Part shown: in pieces, positions 7,281 through 15,062 of the stretch
Layout of the letters: each line of letters opens with the position of its first letter
How positions within the stretch are numbered: the first letter of the stretch is position 1
Source: Streptomyces phaeochromogenes
GTDB taxonomy: Bacteria > Actinomycetota > Actinomycetes > Streptomycetales > Streptomycetaceae
NCBI RefSeq assembly: GCF_001418655.1
Contig: NZ_LIQZ01000037.1
Location: 1-64,000, forward strand
Length of the DNA: 64,000 nucleotides
Direction: 5' to 3'
Translations under genes and position numbers: made by a program
Notes under the pieces: generated by a model
Seen by the model: only the letters and a program-made list of their open reading frames with translations
Databases searched by the model: none
Told to the model about the DNA's origin: nothing

Positions 7281-8100
7281 TCAGCTCTGCGCAGCGGGCG
7301 AGTTCGGCGGAGCTGGGAGAGAACACCTCGTTGATCACGGGGACATGGGAGGGATGGATCGCCATCATGCCCTCGTAGCCGAGGGAGCGGTTCTGTTCGG
7401 CGAAGGCGCGCAGCCCCGGCAGGTCGCCGATGCGCGTCCACAGTCCGCTGACCGGGCACGGCACCCCGGCTGCCCTGGCGTCCAGCAGAACACGGGAGCG
7501 CAGTGCCACCGTTTCGGTTCCCTCCGGGCTCCATCGGTAGCCGACGGCGCGTTCCACATCGCCGCCGGGTGCGGTGAGAGCGCCCAGGTAGGCGATGCGT
7601 GAGGCGGCCCGGGCGATGTCGTAGGCCTCGCGCAGGCCGCGTGCCGTCTCCAGCAGGGGCACCAGGGCGATCCGCCCCGGCGGCATGCCCTGTTCCTGTT
7701 CACACCAGCCCAGCAGCCGGTCGGCGAGCCTCACGTCCTGGGCGGAGCGGACCTTGGGAAGGACGATCCCGGCGAGTCCGGGCCGTACGACCGCCCGCAG
7801 TTCCTCGGCCCCCGCCCAGTCGTCCAGCGGATTGACACGGACGAACAGCGCCATCCGTCCCGTCTGTTCGGGCATTGCGGCGGCCCGTGCGAGGGCGTCG
7901 GCCACCTGCGCGCGGGCGGCGAGCTTGTCCGCGGCGGGCACCGCGTCCTCCAGGTCGAGGACGGCGGCGTCGGCGCCCGCCCCCCGGGCCTTGGGCAGCC
8001 AGTCGGTTCTGGTGCCGGGGACGAAGAGCAGGGAGCGCAGCGGGGGCCGGTCGACCACTCCCGCCTCGGCCGGGCCTTCGGGATACGCCTCAGATGACAT
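7162..8100 (-). CDS. CitE-like acyl-CoA lyase (HpcH/HpaI aldolase family)
   Basis: A 312-residue TIM-barrel protein of the citrate-lyase-beta group, which cleaves CoA thioesters such as malyl-CoA or citramalyl-CoA. Visible motifs are 'RSLLFVPGT' at about residue 22, 'AAVLDLEDAV' (metal-binding acidic residues), 'LFVRVNPLDDWAG', 'GIVLPKV', 'ALVPLLETARGL' (second metal ligand Glu), and 'GYEGMMAIHPSHVPVINEVF'. The ATG at 8100 lies 11 bp inside the end of the upstream CoA-transferase gene, so the two are translationally coupled. Together they suggest activation of a hydroxy-diacid to its CoA thioester and then cleavage to acetyl-CoA plus an oxoacid. The exact substrate cannot be read from the sequence. 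Confidence 0.85.
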   Translation of the reverse strand: MSSEAYPEGPAEAGVVDRPPLRSLLFVPGTRTDWLPKARGAGADAAVLDLEDAVPAADKLAARAQVADALARAAAMPEQTGRMALFVRVNPLDDWAGAEELRAVVRPGLAGIVLPKVRSAQDVRLADRLLGWCEQEQGMPPGRIALVPLLETARGLREAYDIARAASRIAYLGALTAPGGDVERAVGYRWSPEGTETVALRSRVLLDARAAGVPCPVSGLWTRIGDLPGLRAFAEQNRSLGYEGMMAIHPSHVPVINEVFSPSSAELARCAELITAVEAAQREGTGAVTFRGEMVDEAMAHTARLVLERHGA

Positions 8101-9307
8101 CGCTCTTCTCCAGGTCGGCCAACTCGTCCGCGCTGAGTCCGAGCCACTGCCCGTAGACCAGGTGGTTGTCCTGTCCGAGGGCGGGCCCCGTACGCCAGAC
8201 CCGCCCGGGGCGCTGCCGGAAATGCGGGATCACCGCCTGCATACGCACCGGACCGAGATCGGGGTCTTCGACGGTGACGATGTCCTCGCGTTCGGCGTAC
8301 ACGGGGTCGGCGCCGATGTCCGCGGCGTCGAACACCCGTGAGGCCACTACCTCGGCCCGGGCGAACTCCTCCAGGCACTCGCCGGTGTCGCGCTCCGCCA
8401 CCCAGTTCCGCAGGTTCTCGTCCAACTGCTCGCGTCGGTCGTACTGTTGCTGAGCCGTGGTGAACTCCTCCTCGGGGAGTCCGAGCAGGCGGGCGATGTT
8501 GCGGACCGATCGCAGCGTCGCGGAGGTCACCGTGATCCACTCGCCGTCGCGGGAGCGGTAGGTGTTGATCACGGCCCCCGGGGCGACCGCCAGCTGGTTG
8601 CCGGAGCGTTCGGGTACTCGTCCCAACTGGTCGTGGACGATGACCTGCCACTCGACCAGACGGAACAGGGACTCGAAGAGAGCGAGGTCGATCCACTCGC
8701 CGTCGAAATCGGGGTCGTGGTCGCGGCGGTGGAGGGCGGCGAGGACGGCGTAGGCGCCCATCAGGCCGGTCACGGCGTCGCCGTGCGAGAAGCCGGTGTG
8801 CACGGGCGGGCCGTCCGGAAAGCCGGTCAGATGGACGACTCCACTGCGCGCCTCACCCACCTTGCCGAAGCCGGGAGCGTCCGCCTGTGACGAGGTGGCG
8901 CCGAAGCCGGAGATCTGCAGCAGGACGGCCCGGGGGTTGATCCGGTGCACGGAGTCCCAGTCGAGTCCCCAGTCGCGCAGGCGTCCCGCGCGCAGGGTGA
9001 CGATGACGACGTCCGCCCAGGCGACGAGGCGGTGGGCGACGGTCCGGCCGGCCTCGTGGTGCAGATCGAGGGTGACGGAGCGTTTGTTGCGGCCGGCGAC
9101 CTTGAACCACAGGGGAACACCGTCACGTTGGGGCCCCATGGCACGGGCAGCGTCTCCGGCGCCGGGGGGTTCAACGTGTACGACGTCGGCCCCCTGGTCG
9201 GCGAGCATCGACCCCGCCAGCGGACCGGCCACCACGTGGGCGAACTCGACCACCTTCAGCCCGCGCAACTGCCCGCTTCCGGTGGTGTTCCGCTCGTCGT
9301 CCGACAC
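8090..9307 (-). CDS. CaiB/BaiF-family CoA-transferase (family III)
   Basis: A 405-residue enzyme that moves CoA between carboxylic acids. It starts 'GLKVVEFAHVVAGPLAGSML', followed by 'DQGADVVHVEPPGAGDAARA', 'GRNKRSVTLDL' and 'QISGFGATSSQ', the standard N-terminal features of the family. The catalytic Asp is probably in the segment 'DAVTGLMGAYAVLAALHRRD' or just before it, by analogy. I chose the GTG at 9307, which has AGGGAG 8 nt upstream; an earlier in-frame ATG at 9442 would add an unrelated leader. It is the first gene of a two-gene operon with the CitE-like lyase. A LysR-type box lies 139 bp upstream at 9446-9460. Confidence 0.88.
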   Translation of the reverse strand: MSDDERNTTGSGQLRGLKVVEFAHVVAGPLAGSMLADQGADVVHVEPPGAGDAARAMGPQRDGVPLWFKVAGRNKRSVTLDLHHEAGRTVAHRLVAWADVVIVTLRAGRLRDWGLDWDSVHRINPRAVLLQISGFGATSSQADAPGFGKVGEARSGVVHLTGFPDGPPVHTGFSHGDAVTGLMGAYAVLAALHRRDHDPDFDGEWIDLALFESLFRLVEWQVIVHDQLGRVPERSGNQLAVAPGAVINTYRSRDGEWITVTSATLRSVRNIARLLGLPEEEFTTAQQQYDRREQLDENLRNWVAERDTGECLEEFARAEVVASRVFDAADIGADPVYAEREDIVTVEDPDLGPVRMQAVIPHFRQRPGRVWRTGPALGQDNHLVYGQWLGLSADELADLEKSDVI

Positions 9308-9445
9308 CGCTGAGCTCCCTTGCACTGCCGTTCCGCGTGGGTCCCCGACAGCGTCGTCCCGCGTTGGTGCGGCACCGCCGTCGCCGTTGTCCTCAGACTG
9401 CCGGAGCGGAGAAATGCCTGTCGAGCAACAGAAGGCCATCAATCA

Positions 9446-9460
9446 ATGCGAAAAATGCAT
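9446..9460. promoter_or_regulatory. LysR-type box at the CoA-transferase promoter
   Basis: ATGCGAAAAATGCAT has the T-N11-A form of LysR-regulator sites. The same half-sites with the same spacing are found at 10450-10464, and both are followed by GAA. Confidence 0.65.
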
Positions 9461-9489
9461 GAATTGAGGGGGTGCGGCAGGATGCTGCC

Positions 9490-10416
9490 TCAGGCCCACG
9501 ACACTCCGGGCGGAAGCGGACGTCCCTGGCGGCGGAACTCTTCGAGCGTCTCCAGGAACCGCTCCGTCACGGTCGGGAGCGTTCGTCGGGCGCGCAGCGC
9601 GATGTCCAGACGCCGGTCCACCACGGGGTCCACCAGTGGGCGGCAGACGACGGGTCCGGTACCCATCAGCGGGAGTACCAGGGCGGGCATCGCCGACACC
9701 CCGAGGCCGGCGGTCACCAGTCCGCCCACGGTCGCGATACTGCCCGCCTCGGCCGCCGGCGGCGCGTGCGCGTCGATCTGGGCGAACGCCGCGTCGGTGA
9801 GCCGGCGCACGCTCGAGTCGCGCCCGACGGCCAGGAACGGCTGACGAGCCAGGTCGTCCCAGGCGATCTCGGGGCGGTCTGCGAGCGGGTGGCCTTCCGG
9901 CAGCACCGCGACGAAGCGGTCCCTGACCAGAGGGCGGTGCTCCAACTGCTCCAGCGGGTTACCGACGGTGGTGATCGCGAAGTCGGCGTCGCCGGACAGG
10001 ACCCGGTCCAGTACTGACCGCTCCAGGCCGTCGAGGAGTCGAACCGCCACCTGTGGCCGCCGCTCGCGGAAGTCGGAGATCACCTGCGGCAGGAGCACCG
10101 CCGCGACGGAGGGAAGAGTGGCCACGGCGACCGTTCCCGACTCGCCGAGCAGGAATCGCCTGAGCTCCTTCATGCCCGCTCGGTGCGCGGTGACGATCTG
10201 CTCGGCGACGCGCAGGGCCTCGACGCCCGCCGCGGTCAACTGCACGTTGCGGGTGTCCCGTTCCAGGAGCTGGACGCCAAGTTGCCGCTCCAGATCCGCG
10301 ACCGCGCGACTGAGCGAAGACTGGGACACATGCATCTCCGCGGCGGCCGCGGTGAAGCTCGCGGCCCGGGCGACGGCCGCGTATGCCGCCAGTTGACGCA
10401 GGGTGGTGGCCTCCAT
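9490..10416 (-). CDS. LysR-family regulator of the organic-acid module
   Basis: A 308-residue protein with the classic N-terminal helix-turn-helix: 'LRQLAAYAAVARAASFTAAA', then 'HVSQSSLSRAVADLERQLGV' and 'LLERDTRNVQLTAAG'. The effector domain begins near residue 90 ('TVAVATLPSVAAVLLPQVIS') and includes 'GDADFAITTVG' and 'VAVLPEGHPLADR'. It lies between the CoA-transferase/lyase operon (same strand) and the divergent CitMHS transporter gene. Matching palindromic boxes are found at both promoters, so it probably activates uptake and breakdown of one acid together. The inducer is unknown. Confidence 0.9.
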   Translation of the reverse strand: MEATTLRQLAAYAAVARAASFTAAAAEMHVSQSSLSRAVADLERQLGVQLLERDTRNVQLTAAGVEALRVAEQIVTAHRAGMKELRRFLLGESGTVAVATLPSVAAVLLPQVISDFRERRPQVAVRLLDGLERSVLDRVLSGDADFAITTVGNPLEQLEHRPLVRDRFVAVLPEGHPLADRPEIAWDDLARQPFLAVGRDSSVRRLTDAAFAQIDAHAPPAAEAGSIATVGGLVTAGLGVSAMPALVLPLMGTGPVVCRPLVDPVVDRRLDIALRARRTLPTVTERFLETLEEFRRQGRPLPPGVSWA

Positions 10417-10449
10417 GGGCGACGAGCATAGGGCGCCCCGTCTGAATTG

Positions 10450-10464
10450 ATGCGCTTAACGCAT
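10450..10464. promoter_or_regulatory. LysR-type box between lysR and citMHS genes
   Basis: ATGCGCTTAACGCAT is a 5-5-5 palindrome with the T-N11-A form, 34 bp upstream of the LysR start and about 130 bp upstream of the transporter. Its half-sites are the same as those at 9446-9460. Confidence 0.7.
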
Positions 10465-10596
10465 GAACAGATCTCGGTTTGATGCTGGACACCGATCCGC
10501 CGGTGCTCCGAAACTCTCGCGTAACACCTCGGACTGCCCCCCGCTCAGTTCCACCCACCGCAGCCGAGGGCCGTCCCCGAGAAAGCGAGCGCCGCC

Positions 10597-12030
10597 ATGC
10601 TGGCAGCCCTGGGCTTCGCCACGATCGCCGTCCTCCTGCTGCTCACCATGACCAAACGCGCCTCGGTACTGGTCGCTCTGATCCTGCTTCCGGTGCTGGC
10701 GGCGCTCATCGGCGGATTCGCGGGCGATCTGGGCGAGTTGATTCTCGGTGGGCTGTCCAAGGTGGCCCCCACCGGCATCATGATCGCCTTTGCGGTCCTG
10801 TACTTCAGCCTGATGGTGGACGCCGGGCTCTCCGACCCCCTGATCCGCGGTCTGCTGCGCGTGGCTCGTGGCGACCCGTTGCGGATCACCGTCGCCACCG
10901 CCGTCCTCACCCTGTGCGTGGCGCTGGACGGAGACGGCGCCTCCACCTTCCTCATCACCGTCTCCGCACTGCTGCCGGTCTATCAGCGGCTCGGCATGAA
11001 CCCCCTGGTGCTGTCCGGAGTGGTCTGCCTGGGTGCGGGCGTGATGAACATGGTCCCCTGGGGTGGCCCGACGGTACGCGCCATGGCGGCGCTGAAGCTG
11101 GACAGTTCTGACGTCTTCACCCCAGTACTGCCCGCGATGGGCGTCGGCGTCGCCTGGGTGCTGGTGGCCTCCTATCTGCTCGGCCGCCGGGAACGCAACC
11201 GTCTTGCCACGCTGTCCCCGCAGGGTCTGGCCCCGGACGAGGGCAAGGACGAGCGGGACGACCGTGAACCCGCCGCTGCGACGACGGTCACGGCGGCCAC
11301 CGAACCCGAGCCGAGTCGGCACGCCACTCCCGCGACGGCCGACGGGAAGCGACAGGCCCTCCGGGCTCCCGGGGACGGCCCCGGCACCGTCCGGGTCCCG
11401 CCGCTGCCACGGACCTGGCTGAACGTCTTCAACCTCCTGCTCACCGTCACCCTCGTGGTCTGTCTGATCCAGGAAGTGATGCCGCTTCCGGTGCTGTTCG
11501 TCCTCGGGTTCGCGATCGCGGCACTGGTCAACCACCCCACCTGGGAACAGCAGCAGGCGCTGCTCGACAGGCACGCCAAGAACGTGGTCCTGGTCACCAC
11601 GATGATCTTCGCGGCCGGTGTCCTCACCGGGATCCTCACCGGCACCAGGATGCTCGACGAGATGGCCGAGACGCTCGTCTCCGTCGTCCCGGACTCCTTC
11701 GGCTCGCACATGCCCGTCGCGGTGGCGGTCAGCGGCATGCCGCTGAGCCTGGTCTTCACCCCGGACGCCTACTACTTCGGCGTACTGCCCGTACTCGCCG
11801 AGACCGCGCAGGGCTTCGGCACGGACCCGGCCGAGGTCGCCCGGGCCGCCATTCTCGGCCAGATGACCACGGGGTTCCCGCTCAGCCCGCTCACTGCCTC
11901 CACGTTCATCCTGGTCGGCATGAGCGGCGTGTCGCTCGGCGAACACCAGCGCTTCATCTTCCGCTGGGCCTTCGCCACCACCCTGGTCATGACGGCCGCC
12001 GCCCTGCTGACCGGTGCGTTCTCACTGTGA
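10597..12030 (+). CDS. CitMHS-family organic-acid/metal symporter
   Basis: A 477-residue inner-membrane carrier with about 11-12 hydrophobic segments. The family imports citrate or related acids complexed with divalent metal. The N-terminus 'LAALGFATIAVLLLLTMTKR' is a first transmembrane helix; conserved loops are 'VALDGDGASTFLITVSALLP' and 'GVMNMVPWGGPTVRAMAAL', both typical of CitM/CitH. A hydrophilic central loop of about 70 residues (roughly 200-270) is rich in charged and Pro/Ala residues. The second half repeats the fold with 'ATSx'-like hydrophobic runs and 'MTTGFPLSPLTASTFILVG'. It is divergent from the LysR gene. With the CoA-transferase and lyase it forms an uptake-and-cleavage unit. 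Confidence 0.88.
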   Translation: MLAALGFATIAVLLLLTMTKRASVLVALILLPVLAALIGGFAGDLGELILGGLSKVAPTGIMIAFAVLYFSLMVDAGLSDPLIRGLLRVARGDPLRITVATAVLTLCVALDGDGASTFLITVSALLPVYQRLGMNPLVLSGVVCLGAGVMNMVPWGGPTVRAMAALKLDSSDVFTPVLPAMGVGVAWVLVASYLLGRRERNRLATLSPQGLAPDEGKDERDDREPAAATTVTAATEPEPSRHATPATADGKRQALRAPGDGPGTVRVPPLPRTWLNVFNLLLTVTLVVCLIQEVMPLPVLFVLGFAIAALVNHPTWEQQQALLDRHAKNVVLVTTMIFAAGVLTGILTGTRMLDEMAETLVSVVPDSFGSHMPVAVAVSGMPLSLVFTPDAYYFGVLPVLAETAQGFGTDPAEVARAAILGQMTTGFPLSPLTASTFILVGMSGVSLGEHQRFIFRWAFATTLVMTAAALLTGAFSL

Positions 12031-12214
12031 CAGGCGACCCGGGCCCGAGCGCATGCCCCGCCGTCGTGGACTCCCGGCAGCTGCCGCACCTGCCGCTCGG
12101 CCCTCCGACGCGCCGCCTGCTTCCAGGAGTCCGGAGCAGGGCGACGACCTCCACACACACCAAGTACCCGATCCGCGCGACCCAGTTCCCCACAGGACCG
12201 AGACGAGGACGCAC

Positions 12215-13609
12215 ATGAGACGGATCACCAGACGTACGGCGCTCGCAGTCACGGCAGGCGCGGTCGCGGCTCCGGCCGTTACCGCGGCAACCGCGGCAGC
12301 CGCCGACACCACCACAGGCACACCCGAGGGACGCCGGTCGACCGGGGGGCGCAATCCGGTCCTGCGAACGGACCTCGTCACACGGGTGACGCCGAGGAAC
12401 AACTGGCTGGTGACAGCCGTCGCCCTCCAGTACGCGCATCGCATCGACCTGCGCGGCGGGGCGATCCCGCCCTCGGCCTTCCAGGTGAAGGCGACCGTGG
12501 GCGGGCAGACAGCGGCTCGCACGGTGACCCGGGTCTACGCCGGCACCACCGCCGAAGTGGACGACCGGTCCCGCCCCGGACGGCCGGGGGACCGACTGAT
12601 CATCGAACTCGACCCGAACGACTCCAACGCGCGGGCCGCGGGCACCGATCCCCTTCCGCTGGACCGTGCGTACTCCGTCAGACAGGTGGCGGACGTGCAC
12701 ACCCCGGAAGGCGAACCAGTGCTCAGGGCCGGTCCGTTCGCGGTCCGGAACGACAACGTCACCACTCCCGTGGCCGACGACTTCGCCGCGGGTTCCTTCA
12801 CCGACTCCACGGGCTTCGAACTGGACTTCCGGCTGTACCGGCCCGAGGGATTCGTACAGAACCCGTGGACGCGCACGCGGTACCCACTCGTCGTCACCCT
12901 GCACGGCGGTGGTGAGGTCGCGGACAACAACATGACCCAGCTCACCTCCAACCGGATCGCCGTCACGTTCGCCAAACCGGAACGACAGCGCCGCGACCCC
13001 GCCTTCGTGCTCTCTCCGCAGATCCCGCTGCCCCGTCCCATGGACGGACCCGACGGCACGGACTGGACCGACGCCAAGGTCCAGGCCGCTCTGATCGAAC
13101 TCATCGACACCTTCGTGAGCGAGCACTCCCGAAACATGGACACGGCCCGGCTGTATCTCGTCGGACTGTCCTCGGGCGGGCGCGGCATCTACAGCCTGCT
13201 GGCCAAGCGACCCGACGAGTTCGCGGCCGCCCTGCCCACGGCCGGCTGGGGCGACGCGGCCACCATGGACAGGATCACGCACATCCCGATCTGGGCCGAC
13301 CACTCCATCGACGACCCGGTCGTGCCGTACCGGGAGGGCCGGTTCGGCAAACCCGGCACCTGGACACTGATGAACGCGCTGGAGACCGCCGGTGCCCGGG
13401 TCAGCCGTGGGGAGTGGGCGAACGACCTGCCGAAGGCGCAGTTCGAGGCCAGGTCCCGGGAGCTCCTACGGCAGGCCGCGGCTACCCGCAGCCACGTACT
13501 GTTCACCAGCTACACGCCCGGCACGACACCGGTGAACCCACACCTGGCATGGGCCCAGACGTATGAGAACGACGTGGTCATCGACTGGCTCTTCGCACAG
13601 TCCCGGTAG
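12215..13609 (+). CDS. Secreted esterase with N-terminal Ig-like domain
   Basis: A 464-residue exported alpha/beta-hydrolase. The start 'MRRITRRTALAVTAGAVAAP' has a twin-arginine-like motif before a hydrophobic core, so Tat export is likely. Residues about 45-190 look like the Ig-type domain found in front of some secreted esterases. The catalytic part has 'YPLVVTLHGGGE' (oxyanion region), the nucleophile elbow 'GLSSGG' with Ser319, 'IPIWADHSIDDPVVPY' with a probable catalytic Asp, and 'NPHLAWAQTYEN' with a probable catalytic His near the end. The ATG at 12215 follows GAGGACG. It is followed by a second secreted hydrolase at 13649, about 40 bp away, suggesting co-expression. Confidence 0.8.
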   Translation: MRRITRRTALAVTAGAVAAPAVTAATAAAADTTTGTPEGRRSTGGRNPVLRTDLVTRVTPRNNWLVTAVALQYAHRIDLRGGAIPPSAFQVKATVGGQTAARTVTRVYAGTTAEVDDRSRPGRPGDRLIIELDPNDSNARAAGTDPLPLDRAYSVRQVADVHTPEGEPVLRAGPFAVRNDNVTTPVADDFAAGSFTDSTGFELDFRLYRPEGFVQNPWTRTRYPLVVTLHGGGEVADNNMTQLTSNRIAVTFAKPERQRRDPAFVLSPQIPLPRPMDGPDGTDWTDAKVQAALIELIDTFVSEHSRNMDTARLYLVGLSSGGRGIYSLLAKRPDEFAAALPTAGWGDAATMDRITHIPIWADHSIDDPVVPYREGRFGKPGTWTLMNALETAGARVSRGEWANDLPKAQFEARSRELLRQAAATRSHVLFTSYTPGTTPVNPHLAWAQTYENDVVIDWLFAQSR

Positions 13610-13648
13610 CCGCCGCACACGGCACCCCTTCCTTCCGGAGGTAGAGCA

Positions 13649-14980
13649 ATGCGTCCATCCAGTGGTTCCACCCAATCGGCCGTGCCGTTACGGACAAGAT
13701 CCCGTGCCATGACGGCACTGATCGCCCTGGCGACCACCATCGGCCTGACGCTGGCCCTGCTGACGGCCGTCGCCCCGCCGGCAGCCGCCGCGGACCTGCT
13801 GTCCCAGGGCAGACCCGTGACCGCCTCGTCCACCGAGAACACGTCAACTCCCGCGTCGGCGGCCGTGGACGGCAACACCGGAACACGCTGGGCGAGCACG
13901 TTCAGTGACCCGCAGTCGCTGAGTATCGATCTGGGCGCCACTGCCACCATCAGCCAAGTAGTGCTGCGCTGGGAGGCCGCGTACGCCCGCGCGTTCCAGA
14001 TCCAGACCTCCGCCAACGGCACCGCCTGGACCACCGTCCACTCGATCACGACCGGCACCGGAGGTGTGCAGACCCTCGATGTGAACGGCAACGGCCGGTA
14101 CGTCCGCCTGCTGGGCACCCAGCGCGGCACCGCCTACGGCTACTCGCTGTGGGAGTTCCAGGTGTACGGCTCCGGTGGCGGAACTCCTCCGGGCAACAGC
14201 ATCCCGGATCCGACGGCCACTTCTCTGGAGGCCGCCAACGGGCCGCTGACCACCGCCACTTACACCGTTCCCGGCCCGAGCGGGTACGGCTCAGGCACGG
14301 TCACGTACCCCACGAACAGTGGCTCGTACCCGGGTGTCGTACTGATGCCCGGCTATCAGGGCACACAGCAGAACCTGCAGTGGCTCGCACCCCGCCTCGC
14401 CTCCTGGGGCTTCGTCGTCATCAACGTCGGAACCAACACGCTCACCGACGATCCCGAATCACGCGGCCGGCAGATCACCGCCGCCGGCACCCAGCTGATC
14501 GCGCTCGGCAACGCAGCCGGCAACCCGCTGTCCGGGAAGGTCAACGGCACGCTCGGCGCGGTCGGTCACTCGATGGGCGGCGGTGGAGTCATGGCGGCCC
14601 TCCGGGACGACTCGCGCTTCCGGGCGGGCGTGCCCACCGCGCCGTACCACCCGAACGCGAACTTCTCCGCGGTCACCGAGCCCACGTTCTTCCTGACCTG
14701 TCAAAGCGACTCCGTCGCCCACGGCAACACCTACGCGGTGCCCTGGTACAACTCCATGTCCCAGGCAGAGAAGCTCTACATCGAGGTTCCGGGCGACCAC
14801 CTGTGCCCGATGACGGGCTCCGGCAACAAGGCCAAGCAGGGCAAGTGGATCGTGTCGTTCCTCAGTCTCTGGCTGCGTGCAGACACCCGCTTCGGCCCGT
14901 TCCTGTGCGGTCCCGTACGTGACCCCGACAAGAACAACACATCTCTGGTCACGCGCTGGATGGACACCTGTTCGTTCTGA
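13649..14980 (+). CDS. Secreted PETase/cutinase-like polyester hydrolase with F5/8C-type binding domain
   Basis: A 443-residue modular enzyme. Residues 1-48 are a signal peptide. Residues 50-173 form an F5/8-type C (CBM32-like) domain ('VTASSTENTSTPASAAVDGN' ... 'LWEFQVYG'). After a Gly/Pro linker, residues 185-443 match the cutinase/PETase alpha/beta-hydrolases: 'PGYQGTQQNLQWLAPRLASW', 'GHSMGGGG' with nucleophile Ser308, Asp354 in 'CQSDSV', His384 in 'GDHLC', and a terminal Cys420/Cys441 pair. Cys351 and Cys386 sit beside the catalytic Asp and His exactly as the extra disulphide of the Ideonella PETase does. Tyr236 matches the substrate-clamp Tyr; Tyr333 replaces the usual clamp Trp. Natural substrates may be cutin, suberin or other polyesters. 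GGAGG precedes the ATG. Confidence 0.85.
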   Translation: MRPSSGSTQSAVPLRTRSRAMTALIALATTIGLTLALLTAVAPPAAAADLLSQGRPVTASSTENTSTPASAAVDGNTGTRWASTFSDPQSLSIDLGATATISQVVLRWEAAYARAFQIQTSANGTAWTTVHSITTGTGGVQTLDVNGNGRYVRLLGTQRGTAYGYSLWEFQVYGSGGGTPPGNSIPDPTATSLEAANGPLTTATYTVPGPSGYGSGTVTYPTNSGSYPGVVLMPGYQGTQQNLQWLAPRLASWGFVVINVGTNTLTDDPESRGRQITAAGTQLIALGNAAGNPLSGKVNGTLGAVGHSMGGGGVMAALRDDSRFRAGVPTAPYHPNANFSAVTEPTFFLTCQSDSVAHGNTYAVPWYNSMSQAEKLYIEVPGDHLCPMTGSGNKAKQGKWIVSFLSLWLRADTRFGPFLCGPVRDPDKNNTSLVTRWMDTCSF

Positions 14981-15001
14981 CCGGAGCATCGCGCGGGTCC
15001 C

Positions 15002-15033
15002 GGTCCCGCCCACCGCATGACGGCGGCGGGACC
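15002..15033. terminator. Bidirectional terminator between convergent genes
   Basis: GGTCCCGCC and GGCGGGACC flank a 14-nt loop, midway between the ends of the convergent polyester hydrolase and expansin genes. It can serve both. Confidence 0.7.
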
Positions 15034-15062
15034 GTTCCTCAACGCACGCGTGCGTCGCGTGA

